A stretch of 64,000 nucleotides of DNA, from positions 2,188,521 through 2,252,520 of the forward strand of contig NZ_CP082286.1 in NCBI RefSeq assembly GCF_019880245.1, written 5' to 3'. Shown piece after piece: positions 24,958 to 31,760 of the stretch. This stretch comes from Halobaculum roseum. GTDB lineage: Archaea; Halobacteriota; Halobacteria; Halobacteriales; Haloferacaceae. Position 1 is the stretch's first letter. Every line of letters begins with the position of its first letter. The position numbers were made by a program, and so were the translations under genes. The notes beneath the pieces are model-generated. The model worked only from the letters and a program-made list of their open reading frames with translations, ran no database searches and had not been told where the DNA came from.

Positions 24958-25727
24958 ACTATCCGCATCGGTCGCCCTTTTGCGTCGGTTGGGAGCGGAT
25001 CGGCGTTCGGGAGAGTCTGAAACTCGTCAGGACCAGCCCGAGCTGTTAGCGCCAGTCCGAGAGCGTCGATTAGGTCGTCGGTCCCGATACCCGGATTCCC
25101 GTCGAGCTGGCGGGCTAAGTCCCGCCACGTACCCGGTTCGTACTCGGTACTCGCCGCCATCACATCCAATCGCGTAACCATTCCTTGGACGGTCGACTTG
25201 TTGAACTGGAGGTCTTCGTCGGCAAACGCTCTGAAGCAGACTTCTGGATGCCCCTCGACGACCGTCTCGTCTGCGGCCGTGTTCTCCAGCAACGCATCGA
25301 CCTGCTGGATTCCCTCGGTAATGCTTGCGGCTTGTTGCGTGAGGCCCTTTCCCGTGTGGTCCCGGTTCGTCTCACTGAGTTCGCTGTAGGTTGTCGCGTC
25401 ATCGCTCGCCGCGTCGACGGCCGCGCGACAGGGGGACGGGAACACCGACGACGAGCGGGGACCGATCACCTTGCGAGCGAGGCGATCACATCGTCGGGAG
25501 AGCGTTTCGTCATGTTTGAGGCAGTCGCCTGGGTCGTCAAGTGACCCGCACAGACCGATCGGGATGTCGACGACGATCCGGTCGGCGCTATCGCCGTGTT
25601 CCTGCCACAGCTCGTCGATCGTTTCGAAGATCTCGACGGCGGGCTCTCCATCCGTCGGATAGCCGACTGCGACCCACGCTCCAGAGTCCCAGTCCACGCC
25701 GATATGCTGCCATGGTGTCGTCGACAT
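24912..25727 (-). CDS. DUF429-family protein (RNase H-like fold)
   Basis: 271 residues beginning MSTTPWQHIGVDWDSGAW, with the family features GVDWDSG (first acidic position of an RNase H-like fold), VVDIPIGLCG, ARKVIGPRSSSVFPSPCR, ETVVEGHPEVCFRAF and IGTDDLIDALGLALTA. DUF429 members are predicted nucleases or nucleotide-binding proteins of unknown substrate. The start at 25727 is taken because the domain begins at once; the upstream extension is arginine-rich. The 3' end is convergent with and overlaps the Cys-rich gene by 46 bases. Confidence 0.85.
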   Translation of the reverse strand: MSTTPWQHIGVDWDSGAWVAVGYPTDGEPAVEIFETIDELWQEHGDSADRIVVDIPIGLCGSLDDPGDCLKHDETLSRRCDRLARKVIGPRSSSVFPSPCRAAVDAASDDATTYSELSETNRDHTGKGLTQQAASITEGIQQVDALLENTAADETVVEGHPEVCFRAFADEDLQFNKSTVQGMVTRLDVMAASTEYEPGTWRDLARQLDGNPGIGTDDLIDALGLALTARAGPDEFQTLPNADPLPTDAKGRPMRIVYRRSEPFAVEPSTN

Positions 25728-25821
25728 GCGGTGGTTTGCCGACGGCCGACGCAAAGCGGTTCGGGTTCGGACCGGTGACACGTTTTCGGCTCGCGCCGCT
25801 CGCCGCTTCCGCCCTCCGCGC

Positions 25822-25876
25822 CGCTCGCGAACGACCATTCCGGGCGTGCGGGCGCTCTCCGCACCGCCCGCGCCCG
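25822..25876 (+). repeat. 55-bp dispersed repeat, copy A
   Basis: These bases match 33441-33495 at 52 of 55 positions, including CGACCATTCCGGGC and GCGGGCGCTCTCCGCAC. Both copies lie in GC-rich non-coding DNA next to a PQQ-propeller lipoprotein gene. No coding role is seen. Confidence 0.75.
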
Positions 25877-25886
25877 ATCACCAAAA

Positions 25887-27218
25887 TTACGGCTCACGAA
25901 CTGCTAGCAGTCGGCTCTGGTAATTGTGGCCCGGGTTCGTCTGGATGTACGCCGTCTCCCCGACGACAACCGGTGGGCCAGACCGCTCGCCGATCTCCAG
26001 TCGCCAGCGGCGTGTCCCGTCCGCCCGTGCGACGGCTGCAAGTTCCTCACCCTGACCGATGTACACCGTATCCCCCGCGACAGTCGGCGATAGGACAGCC
26101 CCGTTGTCGGTCTCGTATGTCCATATGTTGCTCCCGTCGCTGACGTCAAGAGCGTGTAACCGTCCAGTGTCGGCATCGGGGTACCACTCACTCACGTACA
26201 GCGTCCCGTCCGCGTATGCTGGCGGGCTTAGCGTCTTCTTCGGGAGCGTCCAGTCCCACGCGACCTCACCCGAGGCGGCCTCAAGGGCGAACAGTCGTTC
26301 CGCCCCCGACCATGGGGAGTCATCCAATCCTGCGGACACGTGCGGCCTCAGGGCCGAGACGAAGACGTGGTCGGCGCCGGCGACGGCGTGTGCTTTGAGG
26401 TACCACCCGTCGCCGGCGTCCAACCTGGCGGTCCATTCCCGATCGCCGGTCCGGCGATCTACCGCATACACCTCCCGCGTCGCTCGATAACTCTCGTTCA
26501 TATCGAACGTGAACACACGATCGGCGGTGACTGCCGGCTTTGCCCAGTCGGTGCGCCACGTCGGTCCATTCTCCGTCTCGACGACGTGCGGGCCGAGCGG
26601 TGCCGTCCAGTCGATATCGCCGGTCGCCGCGTCACACCTGATCACCCCACGATTCGAGCCGAGATAGAGGGCGCCATCTCGGACGGTCGGACTGATCGGC
26701 GGATGCTCGCCGCTGGAGGCGGTAATCTCGTGTTCTCGAACCCACTCCTGGTCGCCGCTGGCTACATCCAACGCATGCAGCCGGACGACGTTCCCCGCTT
26801 CCCGTGTGATGACGAGCAGCCGATCGTCGTGGAGGGCCGGCGCCCACCGCATCGGCGGCAGCTCCGAGTTGGACCATTGCTGTTGGCCGTCTTCGGCGGA
26901 GAGTGTAAACGCGGTGCCACCAGTCCACGCTTCGGTTAGATAGAGGGCGTCGTCAACGACGGGTGGGTAGACGGGGCGGTCACCGAGGCTCCGCCATGCG
27001 ATCGTCGCGTCGTCTCGCGGGCCACGTGCATCCGGTGTGTGACGGGTGTGCTGGCTATCATAGCCGATCTGTGGCCAGGTGCCTGCCGGGATCGTGACGT
27101 CGGTGGAGGGGTCCTCCCCGTTCGGGGTGCCGGACCCACGACGGGGAGAGGAGAGACAGCCAGCGATCCCACCCGCGAGACCGCCACCTACCGTCGCGAG
27201 GAGCGTTCGGCGGCGCAT
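25887..27218 (-). CDS. Secreted PQQ-type beta-propeller lipoprotein (first paralogue)
   Basis: 443 residues. The signal MRRRTLLATVGGGLAGGIAGC has an Arg cluster and a lipobox Cys, indicating Tat-dependent export with a lipid anchor. The rest is a WD/PQQ-like propeller with repeating blades such as LHALDVASGDQEWV, YAVDRRTGDREWTA, FALEAASGEVAWDWTL and LHALDVSDGSNIWTYE, each with the A/G-x-D-x-x-T/S-G-x-x-x-W pattern. Such proteins scaffold extracellular complexes or bind quinone cofactors in dehydrogenases; no dehydrogenase residues are evident. A paralogue lies at 31761-33053 and shares an upstream motif. Confidence 0.88.
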   Translation of the reverse strand: MRRRTLLATVGGGLAGGIAGCLSSPRRGSGTPNGEDPSTDVTIPAGTWPQIGYDSQHTRHTPDARGPRDDATIAWRSLGDRPVYPPVVDDALYLTEAWTGGTAFTLSAEDGQQQWSNSELPPMRWAPALHDDRLLVITREAGNVVRLHALDVASGDQEWVREHEITASSGEHPPISPTVRDGALYLGSNRGVIRCDAATGDIDWTAPLGPHVVETENGPTWRTDWAKPAVTADRVFTFDMNESYRATREVYAVDRRTGDREWTARLDAGDGWYLKAHAVAGADHVFVSALRPHVSAGLDDSPWSGAERLFALEAASGEVAWDWTLPKKTLSPPAYADGTLYVSEWYPDADTGRLHALDVSDGSNIWTYETDNGAVLSPTVAGDTVYIGQGEELAAVARADGTRRWRLEIGERSGPPVVVGETAYIQTNPGHNYQSRLLAVREP

Positions 27219-27245
27219 GCGTCAGCATGTTCGGATGGCGGGATA

Positions 27246-27265
27246 CGTTTTCTGGAGACACAAAC
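27246..27265 (-). promoter_or_regulatory. Shared upstream motif of PQQ lipoprotein gene 1
   Basis: The 20 bases CGTTTTCTGGAGACACAAAC (plus strand) match 33081-33100 at 17 positions. Their near edge lies exactly 28 bases from the start codon in both genes. This is where the promoter of a leaderless gene sits, though it is not a normal TATA box. Confidence 0.6.
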
Positions 27266-27414
27266 GATCCCTGAACACTCTTGGTACCCTATCCCTGTCG
27301 AGACCGCCGTATTGAATGCAATACTGAAATCACTCGATTGGATTGTGAATGCTCCGTGAGAACGAGCTTGCGTGTTTGTATTATGGTTGAGGACTTGAAT
27401 GAAATTCGTTGGAT

Positions 27415-27424
27415 TCTATACCTT
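27415..27424 (+). promoter_or_regulatory. TATA box of the HalOD1 gene
   Basis: TCTATACCTT centred 26 bases before the GTG at 27445, in keeping with a leaderless transcript and supporting that start. Confidence 0.55.
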
Positions 27425-27444
27425 AGAGAAATCCATACTTCAGT

Positions 27445-27675
27445 GTGGAATACGAGATTGGTGCAGGGGAGTCGGTCAGCCAAGCCGTTCTTAGGTGTGT
27501 TAGTCAGTTCGAGGACACCGCTATCACTGAGCTTCCGCTACTCTACGAGTCAGTAGATCCTGACGCATTGAATCGGATATTCACAATGCAGTGCAATAGT
27601 CGCGTTTCGTTCGCTTTCAGTAATTCTCTGATTGATGTCTACAACAATGAATACCTCACTGTCGAAGCCGCGTAA
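27445..27675 (+). CDS. Stand-alone HalOD1 output-domain protein
   Basis: A 76-residue protein, MEYEIGAGESVSQAVLRCVS, then FEDTAITELPLLYESVDPDALNRIF and RVSFAFSNSLIDVYNNEYLTV. It is the whole HalOD1 domain (two halves: a helix with a PLYE..DPDAL motif and a beta-hairpin), first recognised as an output module in haloarchaeal signalling proteins. Here it stands alone, as often in accessory regions. The GTG start is supported by a TATA box 26 bases upstream. AT-richer than the neighbouring metabolic genes. The interaction partner is unknown. Confidence 0.85.
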   Translation: MEYEIGAGESVSQAVLRCVSQFEDTAITELPLLYESVDPDALNRIFTMQCNSRVSFAFSNSLIDVYNNEYLTVEAA

Positions 27676-27736
27676 CTCACATCTCGAAATACAACACCTA
27701 TGCTGACCCCAACGGAAAATATGGGTTTTCTGTCTC

Positions 27737-27803
27737 TATTGCTGACTGCTGTTCCGTCCAGAACGGCCCCAAGTAGAACGACTGGCAGATCTAAACTGTA
27801 AGT
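27737..27803 (+). repeat. Dispersed 67-bp intergenic repeat, copy 1
   Basis: The most divergent copy. It keeps GCTGACTGCTGTTCCGTCCA, GAACGGCCCC and GAACGACTGGCAGA but has lost the conserved right end (AAACTGTAAG in place of GGGACTGCGTAT). It lies between the HalOD1 gene and a small membrane-protein gene. Confidence 0.75.
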
Positions 27804-27864
27804 CGGTCAAGTGAATCGGTGATCCTCAAAATAGCTTTACTCTCGTCTGTGTATTGTCATTGAT

Positions 27865-28101
27865 ATGGTTCGGACGCGAGTGCTCCAAGGTCTCGGCGCT
27901 CTCAGTCTCATCGCCAGCATTCCACCCATCTGGTGGGCGTTTCAACGGCCAATGTGTCCGAACCTCAGTTCTGGAGGTTCATGTACTCCGAATCTCTTCT
28001 ACTTGGTTCCAGGACTGCTTGCCGCTCTCATCGGAATCGGCCTCATCGTGTTCGTGTATCGTCGACGCACACAGCAGGATCCGGCGAAGCCACCAGCGTG
28101 A
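27865..28101 (+). CDS. Small two-helix membrane protein
   Basis: 78 residues with two hydrophobic helices (VLQGLGALSLIASIPPIWWAF and LFYLVPGLLAALIGIGLIVFV) joined by a loop with two Cys (MCPNLSSGGSCTP), ending in a basic tail RRRTQQDPAKPPA. The two Cys in an external loop could form a disulphide. The family is unknown. The gene is framed by copies 1 and 2 of the 67-bp repeat, with its stop 16 bases before copy 2. Confidence 0.6.
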   Translation: MVRTRVLQGLGALSLIASIPPIWWAFQRPMCPNLSSGGSCTPNLFYLVPGLLAALIGIGLIVFVYRRRTQQDPAKPPA

Positions 28102-28117
28102 AAGAAATCGTCTGTAC

Positions 28118-28184
28118 TATCGCTGACCGTGCTTCCTTCCAGAACGCCCCCGAATAGGACGACTGGTAGGTCGGGACTGCGTAT
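28118..28184 (+). repeat. Dispersed 67-bp intergenic repeat, copy 2
   Basis: TATCGCTGACCGTGCTTCCT at the left, CCAGAACGCCCCCGAATAGG in the middle, and GGTCGGGACTGCGTAT at the right. Almost identical to copy 4. It separates the small membrane-protein gene from the convergent lipoprotein gene. Confidence 0.88.
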
Positions 28185-28211
28185 CTCACAGCGATAGTGT
28201 GGCGAGACCTT

Positions 28212-28838
28212 TCAGTATTCAGTTTCGGTACTACATCCCATCGCTGTTGAAACAAACGAATGTTCAACTCCTCCATCGGGCTGTACATACACACCGGTTG
28301 CAGAATCGTTACAATCGAATGCTGATTGCGGTACGGTGAGTTCAGTTGTTTCCTTTGAGACAGTAATGGAGTTATCATACGCTGAAGGTACCATAATCCC
28401 GATTTGGGCGATCCCCTGAGAGGGGAACTGTAATTTAGTGTCGATAGCAGGCTGTGAGGCCTTCTCGTCTTGGATTCGGAGTGCAATCTGTCGGGCACTA
28501 TCTTGCTGATTCTCAACCACAACGTAGTGCGGGCGAATCTCGCTTGGGAGGTCCTCCCGATCTCCAACGCGAAACGTGACGAAGGGTTCTTTTGTTGAGT
28601 TTACCTCTAATGGTACTTCCCACTCGCGAGAACCGCCCTCCTTCCGAGTTGAATCCGTCACTCTGGAGTGAGGCGATTGAGCCGTCTCACCGGTCTTCTG
28701 TTCGCTAGTAGTCGGACTTTGAGTATCGGCCAATTCATCAGATGTACCGTTCTCTGTCGGCGTAGTAGCGCACCCGGCAAGTGTACAGACCACTGCTCCC
28801 CCAACCAATCGGAGAGCCGAGCGTCGAGATTGGACCAT
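28212..28838 (-). CDS. Predicted secreted lipoprotein of unknown function
   Basis: 208 residues. The N-terminus MVQSRRSALRLVGGAVVCTLAGC carries an Arg pair and a lipobox, followed by a low-complexity Thr/Ser/Glu linker of about 50 residues, as is usual for haloarchaeal lipoproteins. The C-terminal ~130 residues are beta-rich (WEVPLEVNSTKEPFVTFRVG, HYVVVENQQDSARQIALRI), suggesting an immunoglobulin-like domain. No family is recognised. It lies alone between repeat copies 2 and 3 and on the opposite strand to its neighbours. Confidence 0.65.
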   Translation of the reverse strand: MVQSRRSALRLVGGAVVCTLAGCATTPTENGTSDELADTQSPTTSEQKTGETAQSPHSRVTDSTRKEGGSREWEVPLEVNSTKEPFVTFRVGDREDLPSEIRPHYVVVENQQDSARQIALRIQDEKASQPAIDTKLQFPSQGIAQIGIMVPSAYDNSITVSKETTELTVPQSAFDCNDSATGVYVQPDGGVEHSFVSTAMGCSTETEY

Positions 28839-28880
28839 ATGTCTGATAGCTATCTAATTGGTAAGTGCTTTCTCTGTATC

Positions 28881-28947
28881 TATCGCTGACCGCTCTTCTT
28901 TCCAGAACGCCCCCAACTAAAACGACTGATAGGCCGGGATTGCGTAT
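28881..28947 (+). repeat. Dispersed 67-bp intergenic repeat, copy 3
   Basis: TATCGCTGACCGCTCTTCTT, then CCAGAACGCCCCCAACTAAA, then GGCCGGGATTGCGTAT. Same orientation as the other four copies, lying between the divergent lipoprotein and winged-helix genes. Confidence 0.88.
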
Positions 28948-29066
28948 CCAACGTCGAGGTCATCGCGTCCGGTCACCAAACTCGTTCTAGTGTTACCCAC
29001 TTAATCAGCACTCACAATTGAAGCAATGCTGACGGACTACTTCCGCTTGGGGCGCATTCGGACGGT

Positions 29067-29396
29067 GTGGATAGCGCCCAAGACAAGCGTACACTCGATG
29101 ACAGTCTCGATGCTCTCGGGCACATCCAGCGTCGGAAGTTGCTGCGTGCACTACTCGTTCACAACCCACAGGACGATGAATCAGTAAAGATCGATTCGTC
29201 CGAATCGAACGAGGAAGAAGTTGAACGGCTCATCGGGATGAAGCACGTCCACCTCCCGAAACTGGAGGAGTACGGGTTCATCACGTGGAACCGGGACACG
29301 AACAAGGTTTCGAAGGGTCCGAACTTCGAGGAGATCCGTCCGCTACTGGAGATGCTCGCTGCCCACGAGGACGAACTGCCCGACGGGTGGCTGTAA
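29067..29396 (+). CDS. Winged-helix regulator-like protein (DUF7344 type)
   Basis: 109 residues: LDDSLDALGHIQRRKLLRAL resembles the first helices of the haloarchaeal winged-helix family I recall as DUF7344, followed by HVHLPKLEEYGFITWNRDTN, the usual recognition-helix and wing region, and a helical tail EIRPLLEMLAAHEDELPDGWL. It probably binds DNA as a dimer. It starts with GTG at 29067; no good TATA box is seen at leaderless distance. It lies between repeat copies 3 and 4. Confidence 0.75.
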   Translation: MDSAQDKRTLDDSLDALGHIQRRKLLRALLVHNPQDDESVKIDSSESNEEEVERLIGMKHVHLPKLEEYGFITWNRDTNKVSKGPNFEEIRPLLEMLAAHEDELPDGWL

Positions 29397-29436
29397 CCCA
29401 CACTGTGAATGAGATGACTGGTACATTCACTGTATA

Positions 29437-29503
29437 TATCGCTGACCGTGCTTGCTTCCAGAACGCCCCCGAATAGGACGACTGGTTGGTCGGGACTGCG
29501 AGC
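29437..29503 (+). repeat. Dispersed 67-bp intergenic repeat, copy 4
   Basis: TATCGCTGACCGTGCTTGCT, then CCAGAACGCCCCCGAATAGG, then GGTCGGGACTGCG. The last few bases differ from the consensus. It separates the winged-helix gene from the convergent MFS gene. Confidence 0.88.
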
Positions 29504-29528
29504 CTGGCACTGTTCGCGGACCGCATGG

Positions 29529-30767
29529 TCACCCCGACTCTGCGATGAGGGGCCCTCCCCACAGGAGAATCGCCGCTGCTCCGATGACGAGAACTACTCC
29601 ACCGACTCCGAGCGCAAACAGCGGTGAGACGGCGTCGGAGATGACGCCACTCCCGAGTTGGAAGGGGATGACAGCTAGGCCGCTGACCATCGCCATCGCA
29701 CTCAACACGGTCGCCCGCCCGAGCGTTTCGACGCGGTCGTTGATGTACTGGCCGGCGAACGAACGGGTGACGTCGGACACCCCACGAATGAGGAGGAACG
29801 TCGGGAGCGCGAGGACGGGCAGGAAGTACATCCCGACCAACGCCCCGCCGACAGCGAACGGGATGACCAGAAACCACGTTTGAACGCCGACCGTCTCCTT
29901 GATCGCCCCCGTGTAATAGCTGAGGCCTGCACCGACGAGACTGTACGCTGCATAGAACCACCCCAACAACGCTTCGACCTGCGGCGCTGGGACCCCGAGG
30001 TCGAGGACGACCGTCTCGAAGATCGGTTGGAGGAAGACGAACACGAGGTACGTCACCGCAGCGTACAGTACGTAGTAATACAGCAGGAACGCACGCAATT
30101 GACGACGAGCGAGAACATCCCGCACGATTTGAACAGTGCGGCGAAGACTCAGTGTGTCGGTCGCAGTCTGCTTGTACGTCTCGGGTTCGTCGATCGTCAG
30201 CAGTACCGCGACGCCGATGCTCGTGACGCCCGCCGCGACGAACCACGGGTACGAGAGGTCGATACTCCCGAGATAGCCGCCGAGAATCGCTGCCACCGCT
30301 CCGACAGCCAACGCCGCCGACTCGCCACGGCCTCTGACATGGGCAAACTCGTCCTCCGAGAGGTCGTCGGTAAGGGTGTCGTAGAGCCACGCGTCCTCGC
30401 TGCCGGAGCGGAAGTTGTACCCCATCGACCAGCAGACGTAGAGCCCCGCCAACGGAAGAAACGAGTTTGAAAGCCCGATACCGAACAGCGTCACTGCGAT
30501 CAACGCGGTTCCGAGGAGCAGGCTGTTGCGTCGTCCCACACGGTCGCCGACGTAGCCGGTCGGGATCTCCCCGAGCAGCGTTGTCAAGTTGTAGATCGCT
30601 TCGAGAACCGCGATCTGGGTAAACGAGAGTCCCTGAGCGAGAAAGAAGAGATACATAACCGGCCGGTAAAACTCGACGGCTTTCGTGGATTTGTAGAGAT
30701 AGTATTTCAGGATGGGACCGGAGATCACTCGAGTACTCCAGTTTCCGACACGCCCAGCCATTTCCAC
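29529..30767 (-). CDS. Major facilitator superfamily transporter
   Basis: 412 residues with about 12 hydrophobic helices. The loop 2-3 motif GYVGDRVGRRNSLLLGTALI is the classic MFS signature (G-x3-D-R-x-G-R-R). The N-terminal half starts LKYYLYKSTKAVEFYRPVMYL, and the conserved acidic DAWLYDTL follows helix 4, as in a group of drug-efflux-like MFS proteins common in archaea and Firmicutes. The substrate is unknown. The gene lies alone between repeat copies 4 and 5. Confidence 0.88.
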   Translation of the reverse strand: MEMAGRVGNWSTRVISGPILKYYLYKSTKAVEFYRPVMYLFFLAQGLSFTQIAVLEAIYNLTTLLGEIPTGYVGDRVGRRNSLLLGTALIAVTLFGIGLSNSFLPLAGLYVCWSMGYNFRSGSEDAWLYDTLTDDLSEDEFAHVRGRGESAALAVGAVAAILGGYLGSIDLSYPWFVAAGVTSIGVAVLLTIDEPETYKQTATDTLSLRRTVQIVRDVLARRQLRAFLLYYYVLYAAVTYLVFVFLQPIFETVVLDLGVPAPQVEALLGWFYAAYSLVGAGLSYYTGAIKETVGVQTWFLVIPFAVGGALVGMYFLPVLALPTFLLIRGVSDVTRSFAGQYINDRVETLGRATVLSAMAMVSGLAVIPFQLGSGVISDAVSPLFALGVGGVVLVIGAAAILLWGGPLIAESG

Positions 30768-30859
30768 CTCGGCCGATGGCGAGCCGACACGTATGTCCTG
30801 TTATTATCGATTCGCCGGGAGGGAAATACGGGGACGATCGAGGTGACGGGCCCTTGATC

Positions 30860-30925
30860 TCTCGCTGACCGCTCCTCTTGCAGAATGGCCACAAATAACC
30901 CGACTGGTACGCCGGGACTGCGTAT
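30860..30925 (+). repeat. Dispersed 66-bp intergenic repeat, copy 5
   Basis: TCTCGCTGACCGCTCCTC at the left, CAGAATGGCCACAAATAACC in the middle and CGCCGGGACTGCGTAT at the right. It is one base shorter than the others. It lies between the MFS gene and a small membrane-protein gene, all copies reading in the same direction. Confidence 0.85.
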
Positions 30926-30933
30926 TGAACGTG

Positions 30934-31119
30934 CTATGGAAGCCGTTTAGCAGTAAGGTACGCCACGACAATCGCAACCATCCCACCGATCACGAACCCG
31001 GCAGCGGATTCAAACACGACGTATAGGGTGTATCCAACGCCGAAAAACGCCAATCCGGTAGTGGCGAGGAGGATTCTAAACTGCATATCGAGAACCGCCA
31101 TTTCCTCGAACCGGCTCAT
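30934..31119 (-). CDS. Small two-helix membrane protein
   Basis: 61 residues: a short charged start MSRFEEMAVLDMQF, then helices RILLATTGLAFFGVGYTLYVV and AAGFVIGGMVAIVVAYL, with a basic end TAKRLP. A good TATA box sits 27 bases upstream, so the gene is probably expressed as a leaderless transcript. The family is unknown. Its 3' end lies nine bases from repeat copy 5. Confidence 0.6.
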   Translation of the reverse strand: MSRFEEMAVLDMQFRILLATTGLAFFGVGYTLYVVFESAAGFVIGGMVAIVVAYLTAKRLP

Positions 31120-31431
31120 ATTCTATACTACTTGAGACTTCTCTATAGTGCTTGGGTTGGTCAGTTCACTCTCTGTCTCGGTCACGGGATTCTGACGAGA
31201 ATCAGAGATGTTGCGACCTAACTCTCTCCATCGTTCATCTGTCCTTCCCACTTCGATCGGGATGTGACAACTTCTATACAAAATTCGATTCCGACTCTGC
31301 GGTTCGGTGGTGCTTTTTTGCGCCTTCACAGAGTGCAGGCGCACTCGGTCGTGCCTGCACAGCACAGGTGATTCGAGATGTGATACCACTGCCAGCGACA
31401 GGTGAACCGTCAGATGGAAGCTCGATGACCG
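31120..31431. other. Intergenic stretch before the TnpB remnant
   Basis: About 310 bases holding the minus-strand promoter at 31144-31152 and otherwise no supported gene. Near 31330-31370 one plus frame reads TAQVIRDVIPLPATGEPSDG, faintly like the N-terminal part of IS1341-type TnpB proteins. Some of this may therefore be decayed transposon sequence belonging to the fragment that follows. Confidence 0.35.
31144..31152 (-). promoter_or_regulatory. TATA box of the small membrane-protein gene
   Basis: On the minus strand the bases around 31144-31152 read ACTATAG and are centred about 27 bases before the ATG at 31119. Confidence 0.55.
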
Positions 31432-31731
31432 ATGGCGGTCTCCGAGGCTGAACAGGTGACGCAAAGGGGGATGGACATCCTCGCCCTCGATATCGGCGCG
31501 AACGCCCTCGTGGGGTGTACGACGATCGCGGGCGACCAGTACTGGGACAGTGGCCAGGACCCGTTCCGACAGTTCCGTGAAGCGACCGAACGCATCGCCC
31601 ACGCCAAAGCGAAGCTGCCGGATGGACAGCACACCAGCGAGCGGACGCTCCGTGAACGCGGAGTGGATATCGATCCGCTGGTCGCTCGCTTTTTGAACAG
31701 ATACGCGGAGCCCGACGATCACGGGGTGTAG
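31432..31731 (+). pseudogene. Fragment of an IS200/IS605 (IS1341-type) TnpB nuclease gene
   Basis: About 99 codons. ILALDIGANALVGCTTIAG matches the RuvC-I region of haloarchaeal TnpB (DIGAN with the first catalytic Asp), and FRQFREATERIAHAKAKLPD continues the usual alpha-helical insert (ERTLRERG follows). The frame ends at 31731, before RuvC-II, the zinc finger and RuvC-III. The N-terminal recognition lobe is missing too. TnpB is an RNA-guided nuclease of IS605-type elements; this piece is non-functional. No TnpA gene or intact element ends were found nearby. Confidence 0.7.
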
Positions 31732-31760
31732 CTAGTTTCTTGCCAGCCACCGTTGCGCTG

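Noticed and set aside
28118-29503. Peptide-like reading (AVPTYQSSYSGAFWK) on the reverse strand of the 67-bp repeats
   Set aside because: Copies 1 and 3 have stops in this frame and base changes are not biased to third positions, so the repeat does not look like coding DNA.
27737-30925. CRISPR array
   Set aside because: Only five copies, spaced 380 to 1420 bases apart with whole genes between, and the copies vary; no short unique spacers and no cas genes.
27737-30925. True integron attC sites
   Set aside because: No GTTRRRY core could be placed and no integrase gene is in the window; kept only as a cassette-like array for checking.
31152-31451. A separate gene upstream of the TnpB fragment
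   Set aside because: The translation is Ser/Arg-rich with only a faint TnpB-like stretch; treated as possible decayed transposon sequence.
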